Below are positions 42,085-51,782 of a DNA stretch of 64,000 nt, piece after piece (the stretch's first letter is position 1; each line of letters begins with the position of its first letter). Source of the DNA: Chitinophaga sp. Ak27 (lineage in GTDB: Bacteria; Bacteroidota; Bacteroidia; Chitinophagales; Chitinophagaceae); the NCBI RefSeq assembly GCF_012726295.1, contig NZ_JABAOB010000005.1:372001-436000 (forward strand). The letters are read 5' to 3'. The position numbers were made by a program, and so were the translations under genes. The notes under the pieces were generated by a model. That model ran no database searches, was not told the origin of the DNA, and was given only the letters and a program-made list of their open reading frames with translations.

Positions 42085-44130
42085 TTACATGAAAAGGGCA
42101 ATCACCATATCAATCAGCTTGATGCCAATGAAAGGCGCGATAATACCACCTACGCCATAAATCAGCAGGTTCCTGCGCAGCAAGGCACTGGCGCCGATTG
42201 GTTTATAGGCCACCCCTTTTAATGCCAGTGGTATCAGCAATGGGATAATAATGGCATTGAAAATTACCGCGCTCAGGATGGCTGTTTCAGGACTATGTAG
42301 TTTCATGATGTTAATACCCTGCAAAGCCGGAATAGATGCCACAAACAGCGCAGGAACAATGGCAAAATACTTGGCCACATCGTTGGCAATGGAGAAAGTA
42401 GTGAGCGTGCCACGCGTCATCAACAGCTGCTTTCCAATTTCCACGATCTCAATCAACTTGGTAGGATCATTGTCCAGGTCCACCATGTTGCCGGCTTCCT
42501 TGGCAGCTTGTGTACCGCTGTTCATCGCTACTCCCACATCGGCTTGTGCCAATGCCGGCGCATCATTGGTACCATCGCCCATCATGGCTACCAGGCGGCC
42601 TTCGTTCTGCTCCTTACGGATATAACTCATTTTATCTTCCGGCTTGGCTTCTGCGATGAAGTCATCCACACCGGCTTTGGTAGCAATGTATCTGGCTGTA
42701 AGTGGGTTGTCGCCGGTTACCATCACCGTTTTTACCCCCATTCTGCGCAGGCGGTCGAATCGCTCGCTGATGCCGGGTTTGATAATGTCCTGTAACTCTA
42801 TCACTCCCTGTACTTTACTGTTGAGTGCCACCACCAGTGGGGTACCTCCATCTTTCGCAATGGCTTCCACCCGGGAGCGGGTCTCTTCCGGGAAAACAAA
42901 TCCTTCCTTCTCGGTTAACCGGCGGATAGCATCGTAAGCGCCTTTACGAATGCGATTACCATCTGGCAGGTCAATACCACTGCTACGGGTTTCGGCGGTA
43001 AATTTCACCAGGCTGGCGCCAGTTACGGTCAATTTGTTTACTACTTCTTTTCCTGCCAACTCTACAATTGACTTCCCTTCGGGTGTTTCGTCCGATAAAG
43101 AACTCAATGCACAGAGGCGGATAAATTCTTCAGTAGAAACGCCATTGGTGGCATAGAAGTTAGTCGCCTTACGGTTACCAATGGTAATAGTTCCCGTTTT
43201 ATCAAGCAACAGCACATCAATATCTCCGGCTGTTTCCACCGCTTTCCCGGATTTGGTAATTACATTGGCGCGCAAAGCACGGTCCATACCAGCAATACCG
43301 ATGGCAGATAATAAGCCACCAATGGTAGTAGGAATCAGGCAAACAAACAGCGAAATAAAGGCCGCAATAGTAATTGGGGTTTGTGCATAGTCGGCAAAAG
43401 GTTTCAGTGTTACGCACACGATAATAAATATCAGGGTAAAGCTGGCCAGCAGGATCGTTAACGCTATTTCATTCGGCGTTTTCTGGCGGCTGGCGCCTTC
43501 TACCAGGGCTATCATTTTATCCAGGAAGGATTCACCGGGTTCAGTGGTTACCCTTACTTTAATATGATCAGACAATACTTTGGTACCGCCTACCACACTC
43601 GACTTATCGCCGCCGGCTTCCCTGATCACCGGGGCACTTTCACCGGTAATAGCCGATTCATCGATACTGGCAAGTCCTTGTACAATCTCTCCGTCGGCCG
43701 GGATGATATCACCAGGATCACAGGCAAAGATGTCACCCTTGCGCAGGGTAGAGGAGGATACTATCTTAATTTCATTGGTAAATATTTCACCGATCAGCTC
43801 TATCTTTTTGGCAGGTGTTTCTTCCCGCGTTTTACGCAGGCTCTCTGCTTGTGCTTTACCACGTGCTTCTGCAATAGCTTCTGCAAAGTTGGCAAACAAT
43901 ACGGTAAGGAAAAGTACCGCAAAGATGGCAATGTTATAAGTTACACTGCCCTGTTCGCGATTGCCGGTAAAAATGGTATACAAGGCAACGATAGCCATTA
44001 CCGCCGTGCCTATCTCCACGGTGAACATCACCGGGTTTTTTATCATCAATTTCGGATGTAGCTTCACGAAAGACTGCTTCAGGCTTTCCATCACCTGCTC
44101 TCTCGGAAACAATTTATTATCATGCTTCAT
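42085..44130 (-). CDS. kdpB: Potassium-transporting ATPase ATP-binding subunit KdpB
   Basis: A 681-residue P-type ATPase: phosphorylation site [17 protein letters not shown] motif [12 protein letters not shown], nucleotide-binding region [10 protein letters not shown] and hinge [20 protein letters not shown]. Seven or so membrane helices. KdpB hydrolyses ATP to drive potassium import through KdpA. Starts 21 bp after the kdpA stop. Confidence 0.97.
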   Translation of the reverse strand: MKHDNKLFPREQVMESLKQSFVKLHPKLMIKNPVMFTVEIGTAVMAIVALYTIFTGNREQGSVTYNIAIFAVLFLTVLFANFAEAIAEARGKAQAESLRKTREETPAKKIELIGEIFTNEIKIVSSSTLRKGDIFACDPGDIIPADGEIVQGLASIDESAITGESAPVIREAGGDKSSVVGGTKVLSDHIKVRVTTEPGESFLDKMIALVEGASRQKTPNEIALTILLASFTLIFIIVCVTLKPFADYAQTPITIAAFISLFVCLIPTTIGGLLSAIGIAGMDRALRANVITKSGKAVETAGDIDVLLLDKTGTITIGNRKATNFYATNGVSTEEFIRLCALSSLSDETPEGKSIVELAGKEVVNKLTVTGASLVKFTAETRSSGIDLPDGNRIRKGAYDAIRRLTEKEGFVFPEETRSRVEAIAKDGGTPLVVALNSKVQGVIELQDIIKPGISERFDRLRRMGVKTVMVTGDNPLTARYIATKAGVDDFIAEAKPEDKMSYIRKEQNEGRLVAMMGDGTNDAPALAQADVGVAMNSGTQAAKEAGNMVDLDNDPTKLIEIVEIGKQLLMTRGTLTTFSIANDVAKYFAIVPALFVASIPALQGINIMKLHSPETAILSAVIFNAIIIPLLIPLALKGVAYKPIGASALLRRNLLIYGVGGIIAPFIGIKLIDMVIALFM

Positions 44131-44151
44131 GGTAGTCAGTCATTAAAAAAA

Positions 44152-45864
44152 TTACAGGGAAAAATACTCTGCGATAGGTCCCAATGCCAGGGCAGGGAAA
44201 TAAGCCAAAGCAGTGAGAATAACAATCACGGCAAATGTCATGGCGCCAAAAGTGAGTGAATCTGTTCTCAGCGTACCGGCAGATTCAGGCACATACTTCT
44301 TGGATGCCATCAGGCCTGCAATAGCCACCGGGCCAATAATCGGCAGGAACCTGCCCAAAATCAACACAAAGCCGGTAGATACGTTCCAGAATATGTTTCC
44401 ATCTCCTAAGCCTTCAAAACCAGAACCGTTGTTGGCGTTGGCAGACGTATATTCATACAGCATTTCAGAGAAACCGTGATAACCGGGGTTATTCAACCAG
44501 GCCGAAGGTTTTACCGCCCAGTTAATATCCGGGTGGTGCGACAGTACCCAGGAAGATAACGCAGTACCTGCCAGGATCAGGAAGGGAGATAACAACGTAA
44601 TCACCGCTGCAATTTTCACTTCCCTCGCTTCCAGCTTATGCCCCATAAACTCAGGCGTACGGCCCACCATCAATCCTGATATAAATACCGCTATGATGAT
44701 ATAGATGTAGTAGTTAAGGATACCCACGCCGCAGCCGCCGTAGAAGCAGTTGAGCATCATACCCAGCAACTGCATCAGGCCAGTTAGTGGCATGGTGCTA
44801 TCGTGCCAGCCGCACACAGAACCGGTAGATATAATGGTGGTTACCGTACTCCAATAGCCAGTGGCGGCAGGGCCAAACCGCACTTCCTTTCCCTCCATGG
44901 CCCCCGTGGCCTGGTGTATGCCCATCTTGGCTATTTCGGGATTACCGGCCATTTCCTGCTGCATAGATGGGATCAGCAAACAGATCATCCCTATCGTCAT
45001 AATCCCGAAAATGACGTACGCAAATTTCTTTCGTTGTATAAACATGCCCAGGGCAAATACCATCGCAATAGGAATCACTACCTGTGCTACCATTTCGGTC
45101 ATCCAGGTAATATAATTTACATTCTCCAGTGGATGTGCGGAGTTGGCGCCAAAGAAACCACCACCATTTGTCCCGAGGTGCTTGATGGCTACAAAGCCTG
45201 CAACAGGGCCGCGGGACACGTTTACGGTATCGCCCTGCATGGTCACTACCGTATCTTTGCCGGCAAAGCTGGCAGGCATGCCATTGAATATGAAGATGAG
45301 CGCTATCACAATACTGATAGGCAACAGGATGCGGGTGATCGTTTTAAGAAAAATGTCCCAGAAGTTGCCCAGTTGCGTGGTCGTTTTTTCCTTCATCGCC
45401 TTAAACACTACTACCAATGCAGCAATACCGGTGGCTGCGCTCACAAATTGCAGGAAGGCCAGTACAAATAATTGTGTAAAGTAGGTAACGCCGGTTTCAC
45501 CAGAGTAGTGCTGCAGGTTACAGTTCACCACGAAACTGATAGCGGTGTTAAACGCCAGGTCGGCCGACTGCCCCGGATTTCCATCCGGGTTCAGCGGCAG
45601 TTTATCCTGGAACATCAGCGCAAAAAAGGCATATACAAACCATACTAAGTTGATGGTCAGCATGGCTTTTAAATGCTGTTTCCAGTTCATCTCTTCATGG
45701 GGATTGATGCCCGATATCTTAAAGAACAAGCGCTCCACCGGCGCCATAAAGTCGGACCAGGTACGATCGCCCCGGAATATCTTTACGATGTACCTCGCCA
45801 GTGGCCAGGCTAATAACAGCGTAATACCGTAGGTGGCTATAACGCCTAAAATTTCTGTTGTCAT
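44152..45864 (-). CDS. kdpA: Potassium-transporting ATPase potassium-binding subunit KdpA
   Basis: A 570-residue channel-like subunit with ~10 membrane helices and four selectivity-filter-like loops, e.g. NTAISFVVNCNLQHYSGE and GTNGGGFFGANSAHPLEN. It binds K+ with high affinity. Preceded by kdpF (53 bp). Confidence 0.97.
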   Translation of the reverse strand: MTTEILGVIATYGITLLLAWPLARYIVKIFRGDRTWSDFMAPVERLFFKISGINPHEEMNWKQHLKAMLTINLVWFVYAFFALMFQDKLPLNPDGNPGQSADLAFNTAISFVVNCNLQHYSGETGVTYFTQLFVLAFLQFVSAATGIAALVVVFKAMKEKTTTQLGNFWDIFLKTITRILLPISIVIALIFIFNGMPASFAGKDTVVTMQGDTVNVSRGPVAGFVAIKHLGTNGGGFFGANSAHPLENVNYITWMTEMVAQVVIPIAMVFALGMFIQRKKFAYVIFGIMTIGMICLLIPSMQQEMAGNPEIAKMGIHQATGAMEGKEVRFGPAATGYWSTVTTIISTGSVCGWHDSTMPLTGLMQLLGMMLNCFYGGCGVGILNYYIYIIIAVFISGLMVGRTPEFMGHKLEAREVKIAAVITLLSPFLILAGTALSSWVLSHHPDINWAVKPSAWLNNPGYHGFSEMLYEYTSANANNGSGFEGLGDGNIFWNVSTGFVLILGRFLPIIGPVAIAGLMASKKYVPESAGTLRTDSLTFGAMTFAVIVILTALAYFPALALGPIAEYFSL

Positions 45865-45917
45865 TTCAATAGTGAGTTAAAAAAGCGTTGCGTATAGGCG
45901 TAGGAGTAATCTGTTAC

Positions 45918-45995
45918 TCAGAATTTTTCAGGTTTCAACAGTACATAGATCATGTAGCCGAAAACGAAAAGCGATAAAACAAATAATGCGTTCAT
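45918..45995 (-). CDS. kdpF: KdpF small subunit (25 aa)
   Basis: The ORF at 45995-45918 encodes 25 residues: one membrane helix ending YMIYVLLKPEKF, closely matching the KdpF pattern (hydrophobic helix, G-Y-x-x-Y, then L-x-x-P/A-E-x-F). KdpF is a lipid-like stabiliser of the KdpFABC complex. Its position directly before kdpA confirms the call. It is below usual gene-finder cutoffs. Confidence 0.9.
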   Translation of the reverse strand: MNALFVLSLFVFGYMIYVLLKPEKF

Positions 45996-46006
45996 AGTAG
46001 TTGTAA

Positions 46007-46093
46007 TTAGATCTTTTCGAAATAGTCTACCGATTTAAAAAACACGGCAAAGCAGGCAATCCCTGCCAATACCAGGAGAATAGTCATCATCAT
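46007..46093 (-). CDS. 28-aa membrane micropeptide upstream of kdpF
   Basis: An ORF from ATG 46093 (three consecutive ATG codons) to TAA at 46007 encodes MMMTILLVLAGIACFAVFF plus KSVDYFEKI. It is a single helix with a charged aromatic tail, laid out like KdpF but with a different tail. It lies 11 bp upstream of kdpF and 10 bp downstream of the 114-aa gene, all on the same strand, so it is transcribed with kdp. Role unknown; a second single-helix accessory subunit of the pump is plausible (inference). Confidence 0.65.
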   Translation of the reverse strand: MMMTILLVLAGIACFAVFFKSVDYFEKI

Positions 46094-46103
46094 AAAAGTT
46101 GTT

Positions 46104-46448
46104 TTATATAGCAATTGTTTGTAAATGCTGAATCCTGATGTTCTTCAGTGATAAAGGCAGTAGTTCCTTATGCTTGCCACAGAGCAGGGGAGATAAGGTA
46201 TACATGAAAGCGCTTTCAATAGCATTGCGCAACGCACTGCTTCCATTATGATATAATACGCCCGCCACAGTGAAGCAACGTTTTACCTCGTGTAATTGTT
46301 CACTTCTGATCATCCGGCTGGTATAATCCGCAAAAGTATGGATCACCTTACTAATGGAGCCTCTTACCGGCTCCTGCTGTGCGGCAGGAAATGTTAACCC
46401 TGGAATCTGCAAACCTATCAGTTGAGAGATTTTTGAGTCTGGTAGCAT
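46104..46448 (-). CDS. Small conserved soluble protein, first gene of the kdp operon
   Basis: The ATG at 46448 gives 114 residues; the frame reaches back to a TTG at 46457 that falls in a palindrome and is unlikely. The central segment HEVKRCFTVAGVLYHNGS then ALRNAIESAFMYTLSPLL is a helical pattern (K-C-F-x-x-A-x-x-L-Y-x-x-G-x(4)-R-N-A-I-E) that I associate with small Bacteroidota proteins found by kdp genes, but I cannot name a family with certainty. No signal peptide. Probably an accessory or regulatory protein of the Kdp system (inference from position). Confidence 0.55.
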   Translation of the reverse strand: MLPDSKISQLIGLQIPGLTFPAAQQEPVRGSISKVIHTFADYTSRMIRSEQLHEVKRCFTVAGVLYHNGSSALRNAIESAFMYTLSPLLCGKHKELLPLSLKNIRIQHLQTIAI

Positions 46449-46454
46449 ATGGAT

Positions 46455-46474
46455 CAATTGTTTTGATACAATTG
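46455..46474. promoter_or_regulatory. Palindromic operator candidate for the kdp operon
   Basis: CAATTGT (46455-46461) and ACAATTG (46468-46474) form a perfect 7-bp inverted repeat with a 6-bp spacer, ending seven bases before the first kdp-operon ATG. It is not followed by a T-run, so regulator binding is more likely than termination. Confidence 0.4.
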
Positions 46475-46654
46475 GGGTAATGCCAGCGGAGTGCCAGCGT
46501 TGGGGAACACGCGCTTTCAGGAATATAAAAAATTGAATATCAATTATTTAATAAATAATAACGGTATTGGGGTGAAATGTGCCAGTTGGGTAAACCATGC
46601 AGAAACGGAAGGGTGTATGCAGAAAATGAAAAGGGTTGCTGGAATTCGCGTGCA
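46475..46654. other. Upstream region of the kdp operon
   Basis: About 180 bp with no gene; no exact TAnnTTTG at a suitable place on the minus strand. An AT-rich tract (ATCAATTATTTAATAAAT) lies near 46540-46557. Confidence 0.3.
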
Positions 46655-46690
46655 TTAAAAAGGAGATGTTTTCTTTAAAAACATCTCCTT
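46655..46690 (-). terminator. Rho-independent terminator downstream of the SNF2 helicase gene
   Basis: AGGAGATGTTTT and AAAACATCTCCT form a 12-bp stem; on the minus strand TTTTTAATG follows. It lies ~130 bp after the helicase stop. Confidence 0.75.
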
Positions 46691-46820
46691 ATAGTTTCGT
46701 TTAAAAAATGGAGGCCTTTTTCACAGGTTTGTCTGCAAAATAATGCTGAATAATTTGGATATCTTGTTACGAAATTTTCCTAAAGCTAATTTAGCACTTA
46801 ATACCTATAAAACTTCAACA

Positions 46821-49800
46821 CTAACTAAACAAATACAACACATCTTCCTTCGTCAGCTTCTTCACAAAACCGCTATCATCCGAAATGATCTCTTTCACCA
46901 GCGATTTCTTTCTTTCCTGCAACTGCAATATTTTCTCTTCTACCGTATCCTTACAAATCATGCGGTAAGCAAAGATATTTTTCGTTTGCCCAATACGGTG
47001 AGTACGGTCAATAGCTTGCTGTTCTACAGCCGGGTTCCACCATGGATCCACGATATACACATAATCTGCTGCGGTGAGGTTCAAACCCACACCACCGGCT
47101 TTCAGTGAAATCAGGAATACGCGGCATTCTTCGTTATGCTGGAAGTTCTGAATGGCTTTTTCACGATCTACGGTGGAGGTGCTACCATCAAAATACTCGT
47201 AAGGTATTTTCAAGTGTTGCATCCGGTCGCGGATCAGCCCAAGCATACCCAGGAATTGGGAAAAGATCAGCACCTTATGGTTGCCGATATTCTCAGAAAT
47301 TTCACGGGTGAGCTCATGCAGCTTTACTGAGTGATTCGGATATTGTTCGGTATCGTTCAGGATAGCTGGCGAATCGCAGATCTGCCGCAATTTCATCAAC
47401 CCTTGCAGGATGGTGAGCTGCGAACGTTCCATGCCCTGGTCTTCAATCACCCCGAGAATCTTGGAGCGATAGGTATTACGGTAAGCATCATAGATATGCC
47501 TTTGCTCCGCATCCATTTCGCAGAAGATTACGGTTTCTATTTTTTCCGGCAGGTCTTTCGCCACCTGTTCTTTGGTACGACGCAGGATAAACGGATAGAT
47601 CAGCTTACGCAGATGCTCTTTCCTTTCTTCATCCTGGAACTTATCGATAGGCGTTGCAAACTCATTGCGGAAGAAGTCCACGCTGCCCAGCATGCCGGGG
47701 TTGAGGAAGTTCATCTGTGCATAGATATCGAAGGTATTATTCTGCATTGGCGTACCACTCAACGCAAGCCTGTTACGTGTTTGCAGCAGTTGTGCTGCCT
47801 TGGTCACCTTCGATTGTGGGTTCTTGATCGCCTGTGATTCATCCAGGATCACATAGTCGAATTCTATCTTCATGAGCAGCTGGATATCGCTGCGCAAGGT
47901 TCCATAGGTGGTAATGATGGCATCGAAATTTACCAATTCCTCCGCCGATTTGAATCGCGCCGGGCCATGGTGAATATGATGCCGGATATCCGGTGTAAAC
48001 TTCTTGATTTCATTTTCCCAGTTGTAAATCAGCGTAGTTGGACAAACTATCAACGCCATGGTTTTACCACCGTTCTTGTTCTTGTAATATTGCAGGAAGG
48101 TAAGCGCCTGGATGGTTTTACCAAGACCCATATCATCTGCCAATATACCGCCCCATTTAATGTCGTCGAGGTAGTTGAGCCACTGGAATCCGCTCTCCTG
48201 GTAAGGCCGCAATTTGGCCTTTAAATTTTCCGGCAGGGCGATGTTACGGATTTCATCAAACTGCAACAGCTTACGCCGCTTTTGTTCCAGTTCCAGCACT
48301 ACCGCTTCATCATCTATAAACTCATACAACTCATCAATAACGCTGAAATTGTATTTGCTGAGTTTAAGTCCTTTATCCTTTTCTTCCCCTACTTTAAACA
48401 GCAGGGAATATTTACGCAGCCATTCTTCCGGCAACAGCCCCAGGGAGCCATCTGCCAGCTGAACATAATTCTGTTTGTTGGCCAGCGCATTTTTGATATC
48501 CTTAATACTTACTTTCTGATCACCATACAGCACTTCAATCTGGGCGTCGAACCAGTCGATGCCAGAGCTGATTTGCAGGTTGGTAACCGGTTTATGGGAG
48601 CTGAATTTGAAATTACGCAGGGAGTCAAATCCAAATACCCGGACGTTCATTTCTTTCAGCGCATCGAAAAACAGGAAAAACCAGTTATTCTTCAACGCTT
48701 CTTTTGCCCGCAGGTAGAAATAGTTATTGTTATCGTGCTGGGCGAAGTTGGTATGTAACGTGCGGAGTTTTGCTACAAACTCTTCTTCAGCCGGTTTATT
48801 CCGGTGGATAATCACCACCTTATTGCCTTCCTGCACGGTAATCTTGCCTTCGTCATTCCATTCTACCTCCTGGCCGCGATAAGCGAATCCGGGCTGTATA
48901 ATAAATGTTTCTCCCAGCTCTTTCAGGAATACGCGGGGTTCTGGGGCAATATCTTTTACCTCTGCCAGCAATCCTTTATCGAACTGGATATCATACTGCC
49001 GGCTCAGTGGCAACAGGTAATCTTTCAGGTAGGTAGGCCATTCGTTGTTGGCGATACGCAGCTGACCATTTTGTTTGAAAAGCTCTACGTGCAGAGCATC
49101 CTGTGGGCTTTCAAACAAATAAATCACCTGTTTATGCAGGAACAAAAGCGGGCTATCCCATTGGTTATCAGCTACATTTATCAATTCTCCTTCGATACTC
49201 ACATAGCAGTTTACGGTAACGTGCGTATCTCCGGTAGTGGTTTTGATCACCAGTTTCAGGCGATCGGCGCCAATTTGCAACTGTTGTAAGTTCTTTGTTT
49301 TAAAGGCCTGTCGGTTGGGCAATTCGAATACCAGTCCGTGCTCTGCCAGCTGTGGGAACAGTTTCGCCAGCTTTGGATGCAGATATTCCAGCATCAACTC
49401 TTTCGTTTCGGTAGGCAATTCTTCCGCATTTTCATGCGTAATATTTTCCCAGATACCGGCAAACGGGGAGTTTTTGCTGAGGAACTTACTCACTTCGCTG
49501 CCCTGTAATTTTCGTATAGGCGCTATGAGCTCCCTGTCTTTTTCCTTGTATTGGTAAAAGTCAACGTATTTAGTTAGATCCAGCTTGCTGGCGAGCGATA
49601 CAAATGCAGTTTGCTCTTCGTTAATTTCGCCGCTTACCAGGTCTATTTTAAAGTAAGGGTACAGCGTTTCATTGGCATTGAAAACGGTGGCCAGTCGCTG
49701 CGAAATAGTAATGGTTTCTTCCGGCGGCGGGGGAGCCGTTACCGGCTGCCGGCCGGCAGTAGCGCCATCTACCCGCTTGATGGTAGGATCCAGTACTCTT

Positions 49801-50558
49801 AAGAACGGCTTGCCATCCATATAGGAAAAGGCAAATTTCCCTTCCAGGTCATCAGACAGGGAATAACCGTATAGCGATAATAATTTATTCTTTTCCTTAT
49901 CCCAGTTGCGCAGCGTATCGAAATAAAACGGTCCGTGTTTCTGCAGTAGTTGCAGGAACAGGGCTGTTTTATGCACACAAAGGGCGTGTTCTGTTTCGTC
50001 GCAGGTGCAATGGGTATCAAAAAAGCGTTCTTCATTCCGCTGAATAATCAGTGGAAACTCTTGTCCATCCAGTGTCAGTAGGGCTTCCACCTTTTCATCC
50101 TTCGCATGTTTGATCTGGGCCGGATGCTTTTTGGCAATTTCCTCGGCCTGGGCGAGGATGGCGCCGGAGGTAAGCAGTTTGATACTTTTGATATCGATAG
50201 ATTTCATTTTCACCAGCGTATGCTGCTGGTCAAACTGGGTATCGAAGCTTTCAAAATGGTTTTTGTCCAGCATTTCCTGGAGCTGAAAAAGCGCAGCAGC
50301 TTCGTGCCGGCAAATATCGCCCAGGTTATACGGACATTGGCAACGGATGGACATACCGCTGGTTTCCCCATACTTATTGATGGAAACACGGTAATAATTG
50401 GCGTGTGTGTCGCTCTTTACGCGGAAGGTAGCTGTTTTTAGCACCGGGTCTGCCTCAATGAGTTCAACGCCCCCGGTCGAGAAAATACGCTTCCCCCTGC
50501 GGATCACTTCATCAGTGCCGTTGTTGTAAACATATTTTAGCAAATGGGGTAGCGACAT
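46821..50558 (-). CDS. SWIM zinc-finger, SNF2-family DNA-dependent ATPase
   Basis: A 1245-residue protein. Two SWIM-like zinc motifs, CQCPYNLGDICRHEAA (~73-88) and CTCDETEHALCVHKTA (~185-200), precede a long unassigned region and the SNF2 core: DDMGLGKTIQALTFLQ (~805-820), LDESQAIKNPQSKVTKAAQL (DESQ box), LSGTPMQNNTFDIY, then helicase C with LIFSQFLGML, LISLKAGGVGLNLTAADYVY and IDRTHRIGQ. This is the HepA/RapA-like SNF2 group with SWIM domains common in Bacteroidota; it probably remodels protein-DNA or polymerase complexes. Monocistronic. Confidence 0.9.
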   Translation of the reverse strand: MSLPHLLKYVYNNGTDEVIRRGKRIFSTGGVELIEADPVLKTATFRVKSDTHANYYRVSINKYGETSGMSIRCQCPYNLGDICRHEAAALFQLQEMLDKNHFESFDTQFDQQHTLVKMKSIDIKSIKLLTSGAILAQAEEIAKKHPAQIKHAKDEKVEALLTLDGQEFPLIIQRNEERFFDTHCTCDETEHALCVHKTALFLQLLQKHGPFYFDTLRNWDKEKNKLLSLYGYSLSDDLEGKFAFSYMDGKPFLRVLDPTIKRVDGATAGRQPVTAPPPPEETITISQRLATVFNANETLYPYFKIDLVSGEINEEQTAFVSLASKLDLTKYVDFYQYKEKDRELIAPIRKLQGSEVSKFLSKNSPFAGIWENITHENAEELPTETKELMLEYLHPKLAKLFPQLAEHGLVFELPNRQAFKTKNLQQLQIGADRLKLVIKTTTGDTHVTVNCYVSIEGELINVADNQWDSPLLFLHKQVIYLFESPQDALHVELFKQNGQLRIANNEWPTYLKDYLLPLSRQYDIQFDKGLLAEVKDIAPEPRVFLKELGETFIIQPGFAYRGQEVEWNDEGKITVQEGNKVVIIHRNKPAEEEFVAKLRTLHTNFAQHDNNNYFYLRAKEALKNNWFFLFFDALKEMNVRVFGFDSLRNFKFSSHKPVTNLQISSGIDWFDAQIEVLYGDQKVSIKDIKNALANKQNYVQLADGSLGLLPEEWLRKYSLLFKVGEEKDKGLKLSKYNFSVIDELYEFIDDEAVVLELEQKRRKLLQFDEIRNIALPENLKAKLRPYQESGFQWLNYLDDIKWGGILADDMGLGKTIQALTFLQYYKNKNGGKTMALIVCPTTLIYNWENEIKKFTPDIRHHIHHGPARFKSAEELVNFDAIITTYGTLRSDIQLLMKIEFDYVILDESQAIKNPQSKVTKAAQLLQTRNRLALSGTPMQNNTFDIYAQMNFLNPGMLGSVDFFRNEFATPIDKFQDEERKEHLRKLIYPFILRRTKEQVAKDLPEKIETVIFCEMDAEQRHIYDAYRNTYRSKILGVIEDQGMERSQLTILQGLMKLRQICDSPAILNDTEQYPNHSVKLHELTREISENIGNHKVLIFSQFLGMLGLIRDRMQHLKIPYEYFDGSTSTVDREKAIQNFQHNEECRVFLISLKAGGVGLNLTAADYVYIVDPWWNPAVEQQAIDRTHRIGQTKNIFAYRMICKDTVEEKILQLQERKKSLVKEIISDDSGFVKKLTKEDVLYLFS

Positions 50559-50793
50559 ACTATTCGTTGTTGCCTGCTTTTATTATCAGCGAAGGGTTGC
50601 TAGATATATCAAAAAAACTTAACAGCTGATAAAAAGGCAATCCACAAAAGTAAGCAGAAAATTCCTAATAACCCGCAGTCCACACATTAAGAACTGATTA
50701 ACCGCTTCCCGTTTACCATGGCCGGGAAGCAGCTATTTTCCAACATCTTTTTTTATAAATATAGATGCTTGTTTATCAAGCGGTTAAAATAGG

Positions 50794-51699
50794 TCAACGA
50801 ATATGTCTTAGATATCGTTCCAATGAAAAATCTACTGCCGCAACTGCGCCTGTTTTGATATATCTTCCAAAAGCTCCATACATGGCATCGTATTCCAGCG
50901 GCTTTACTGCGGCATGCAGTGTATTGATTTCCCGGGCCGACAAGGGAATATTATTGGGATAACTGTACATCACCGATACCGTTTTCCGGTCGGACGACAC
51001 CTGGATAATGTCGCCTACCAGCAACAACCCGTTACCCGCCGGCGCATACAACACATTGCCGCCGGCAAAATGTCCGCCACACAACACTAGTTTCATACCC
51101 GCCCATAATGCCAGTTCAGGGCCCGACCAGAACTTAATCACCTCATCACGGCGCTGTAGCCATTCAGCATCCAAGGCATGCACATATACCGGCACGTTTC
51201 CAAAGGCATGACTCCACTCCACGATCGTGGAAAAATAATGCGGATGGGAAATAGCTATCGCGCGGATACCGCCTAATCGCTGAATAATATCTATCGTAGA
51301 GGCGTCGAGGTTAGCAATACAATCCCATAAGATATTGCCTTCCGGCGTAACCAGCAGGTGCGCCCGCTGGCCAATAGCAAAATCAGGTGTGGTATAAATG
51401 GCGTACAGATTTGGCGCCACCAGTTCTATAATGTTTTTATGCGTTTTCTGCACTTGCTCAAGGGTTGTCCAGCTTTGCCCTCCCGGATGCACATATTGCC
51501 GTTCATCTTCACAAATCGGGCAGTGCGCCGGCGCCTCCTTACTGGCTTCATATTGTACCCCACAGGTACTGCATAGATAATGTGTCATATCATTCACTTT
51601 TGCTGGTAGAATATAGCTATTTTTAAATAAAGCAGGCATTCCCATCAAGGCCAGGGCACTCTGTTTTATCCAGATCCTTCTCGTGTTATCTGTTGACAT
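50794..51699 (-). CDS. Metallo-beta-lactamase-fold protein with rubredoxin-like zinc knuckle and Tat-like leader
   Basis: From the ATG at 51699 the protein has 301 residues. The N-terminus contains RR-I-W-I-K followed by a hydrophobic stretch, resembling a twin-arginine signal. Then a four-cysteine knuckle, CSTCGVQ...CPICEDERQYV, and a metallo-beta-lactamase fold. The usual HxHxDH is degenerate (AISHPHYFS), though GGHF and GDII remain, so metal binding and catalysis are uncertain. Many family members start at the position equivalent to M37 (MTHYLCSTCG), which would remove the leader. Divergent from an AraC regulator, possibly its target. Confidence 0.72.
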   Translation of the reverse strand: MSTDNTRRIWIKQSALALMGMPALFKNSYILPAKVNDMTHYLCSTCGVQYEASKEAPAHCPICEDERQYVHPGGQSWTTLEQVQKTHKNIIELVAPNLYAIYTTPDFAIGQRAHLLVTPEGNILWDCIANLDASTIDIIQRLGGIRAIAISHPHYFSTIVEWSHAFGNVPVYVHALDAEWLQRRDEVIKFWSGPELALWAGMKLVLCGGHFAGGNVLYAPAGNGLLLVGDIIQVSSDRKTVSVMYSYPNNIPLSAREINTLHAAVKPLEYDAMYGAFGRYIKTGAVAAVDFSLERYLRHIR

Positions 51700-51782
51700 A
51701 ATGCTTATTTTTACCTGCAAAACTACCGCTAGCCCGTAGCTGGCTCAATAGACATACCCGACAATTACTTGTACTTTTAGAC

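Noticed and set aside
44803-45471. A 222-codon plus-strand frame opposite kdpA.
   Set aside because: kdpA on the minus strand is unambiguous and the antisense sequence has no recognisable domain.
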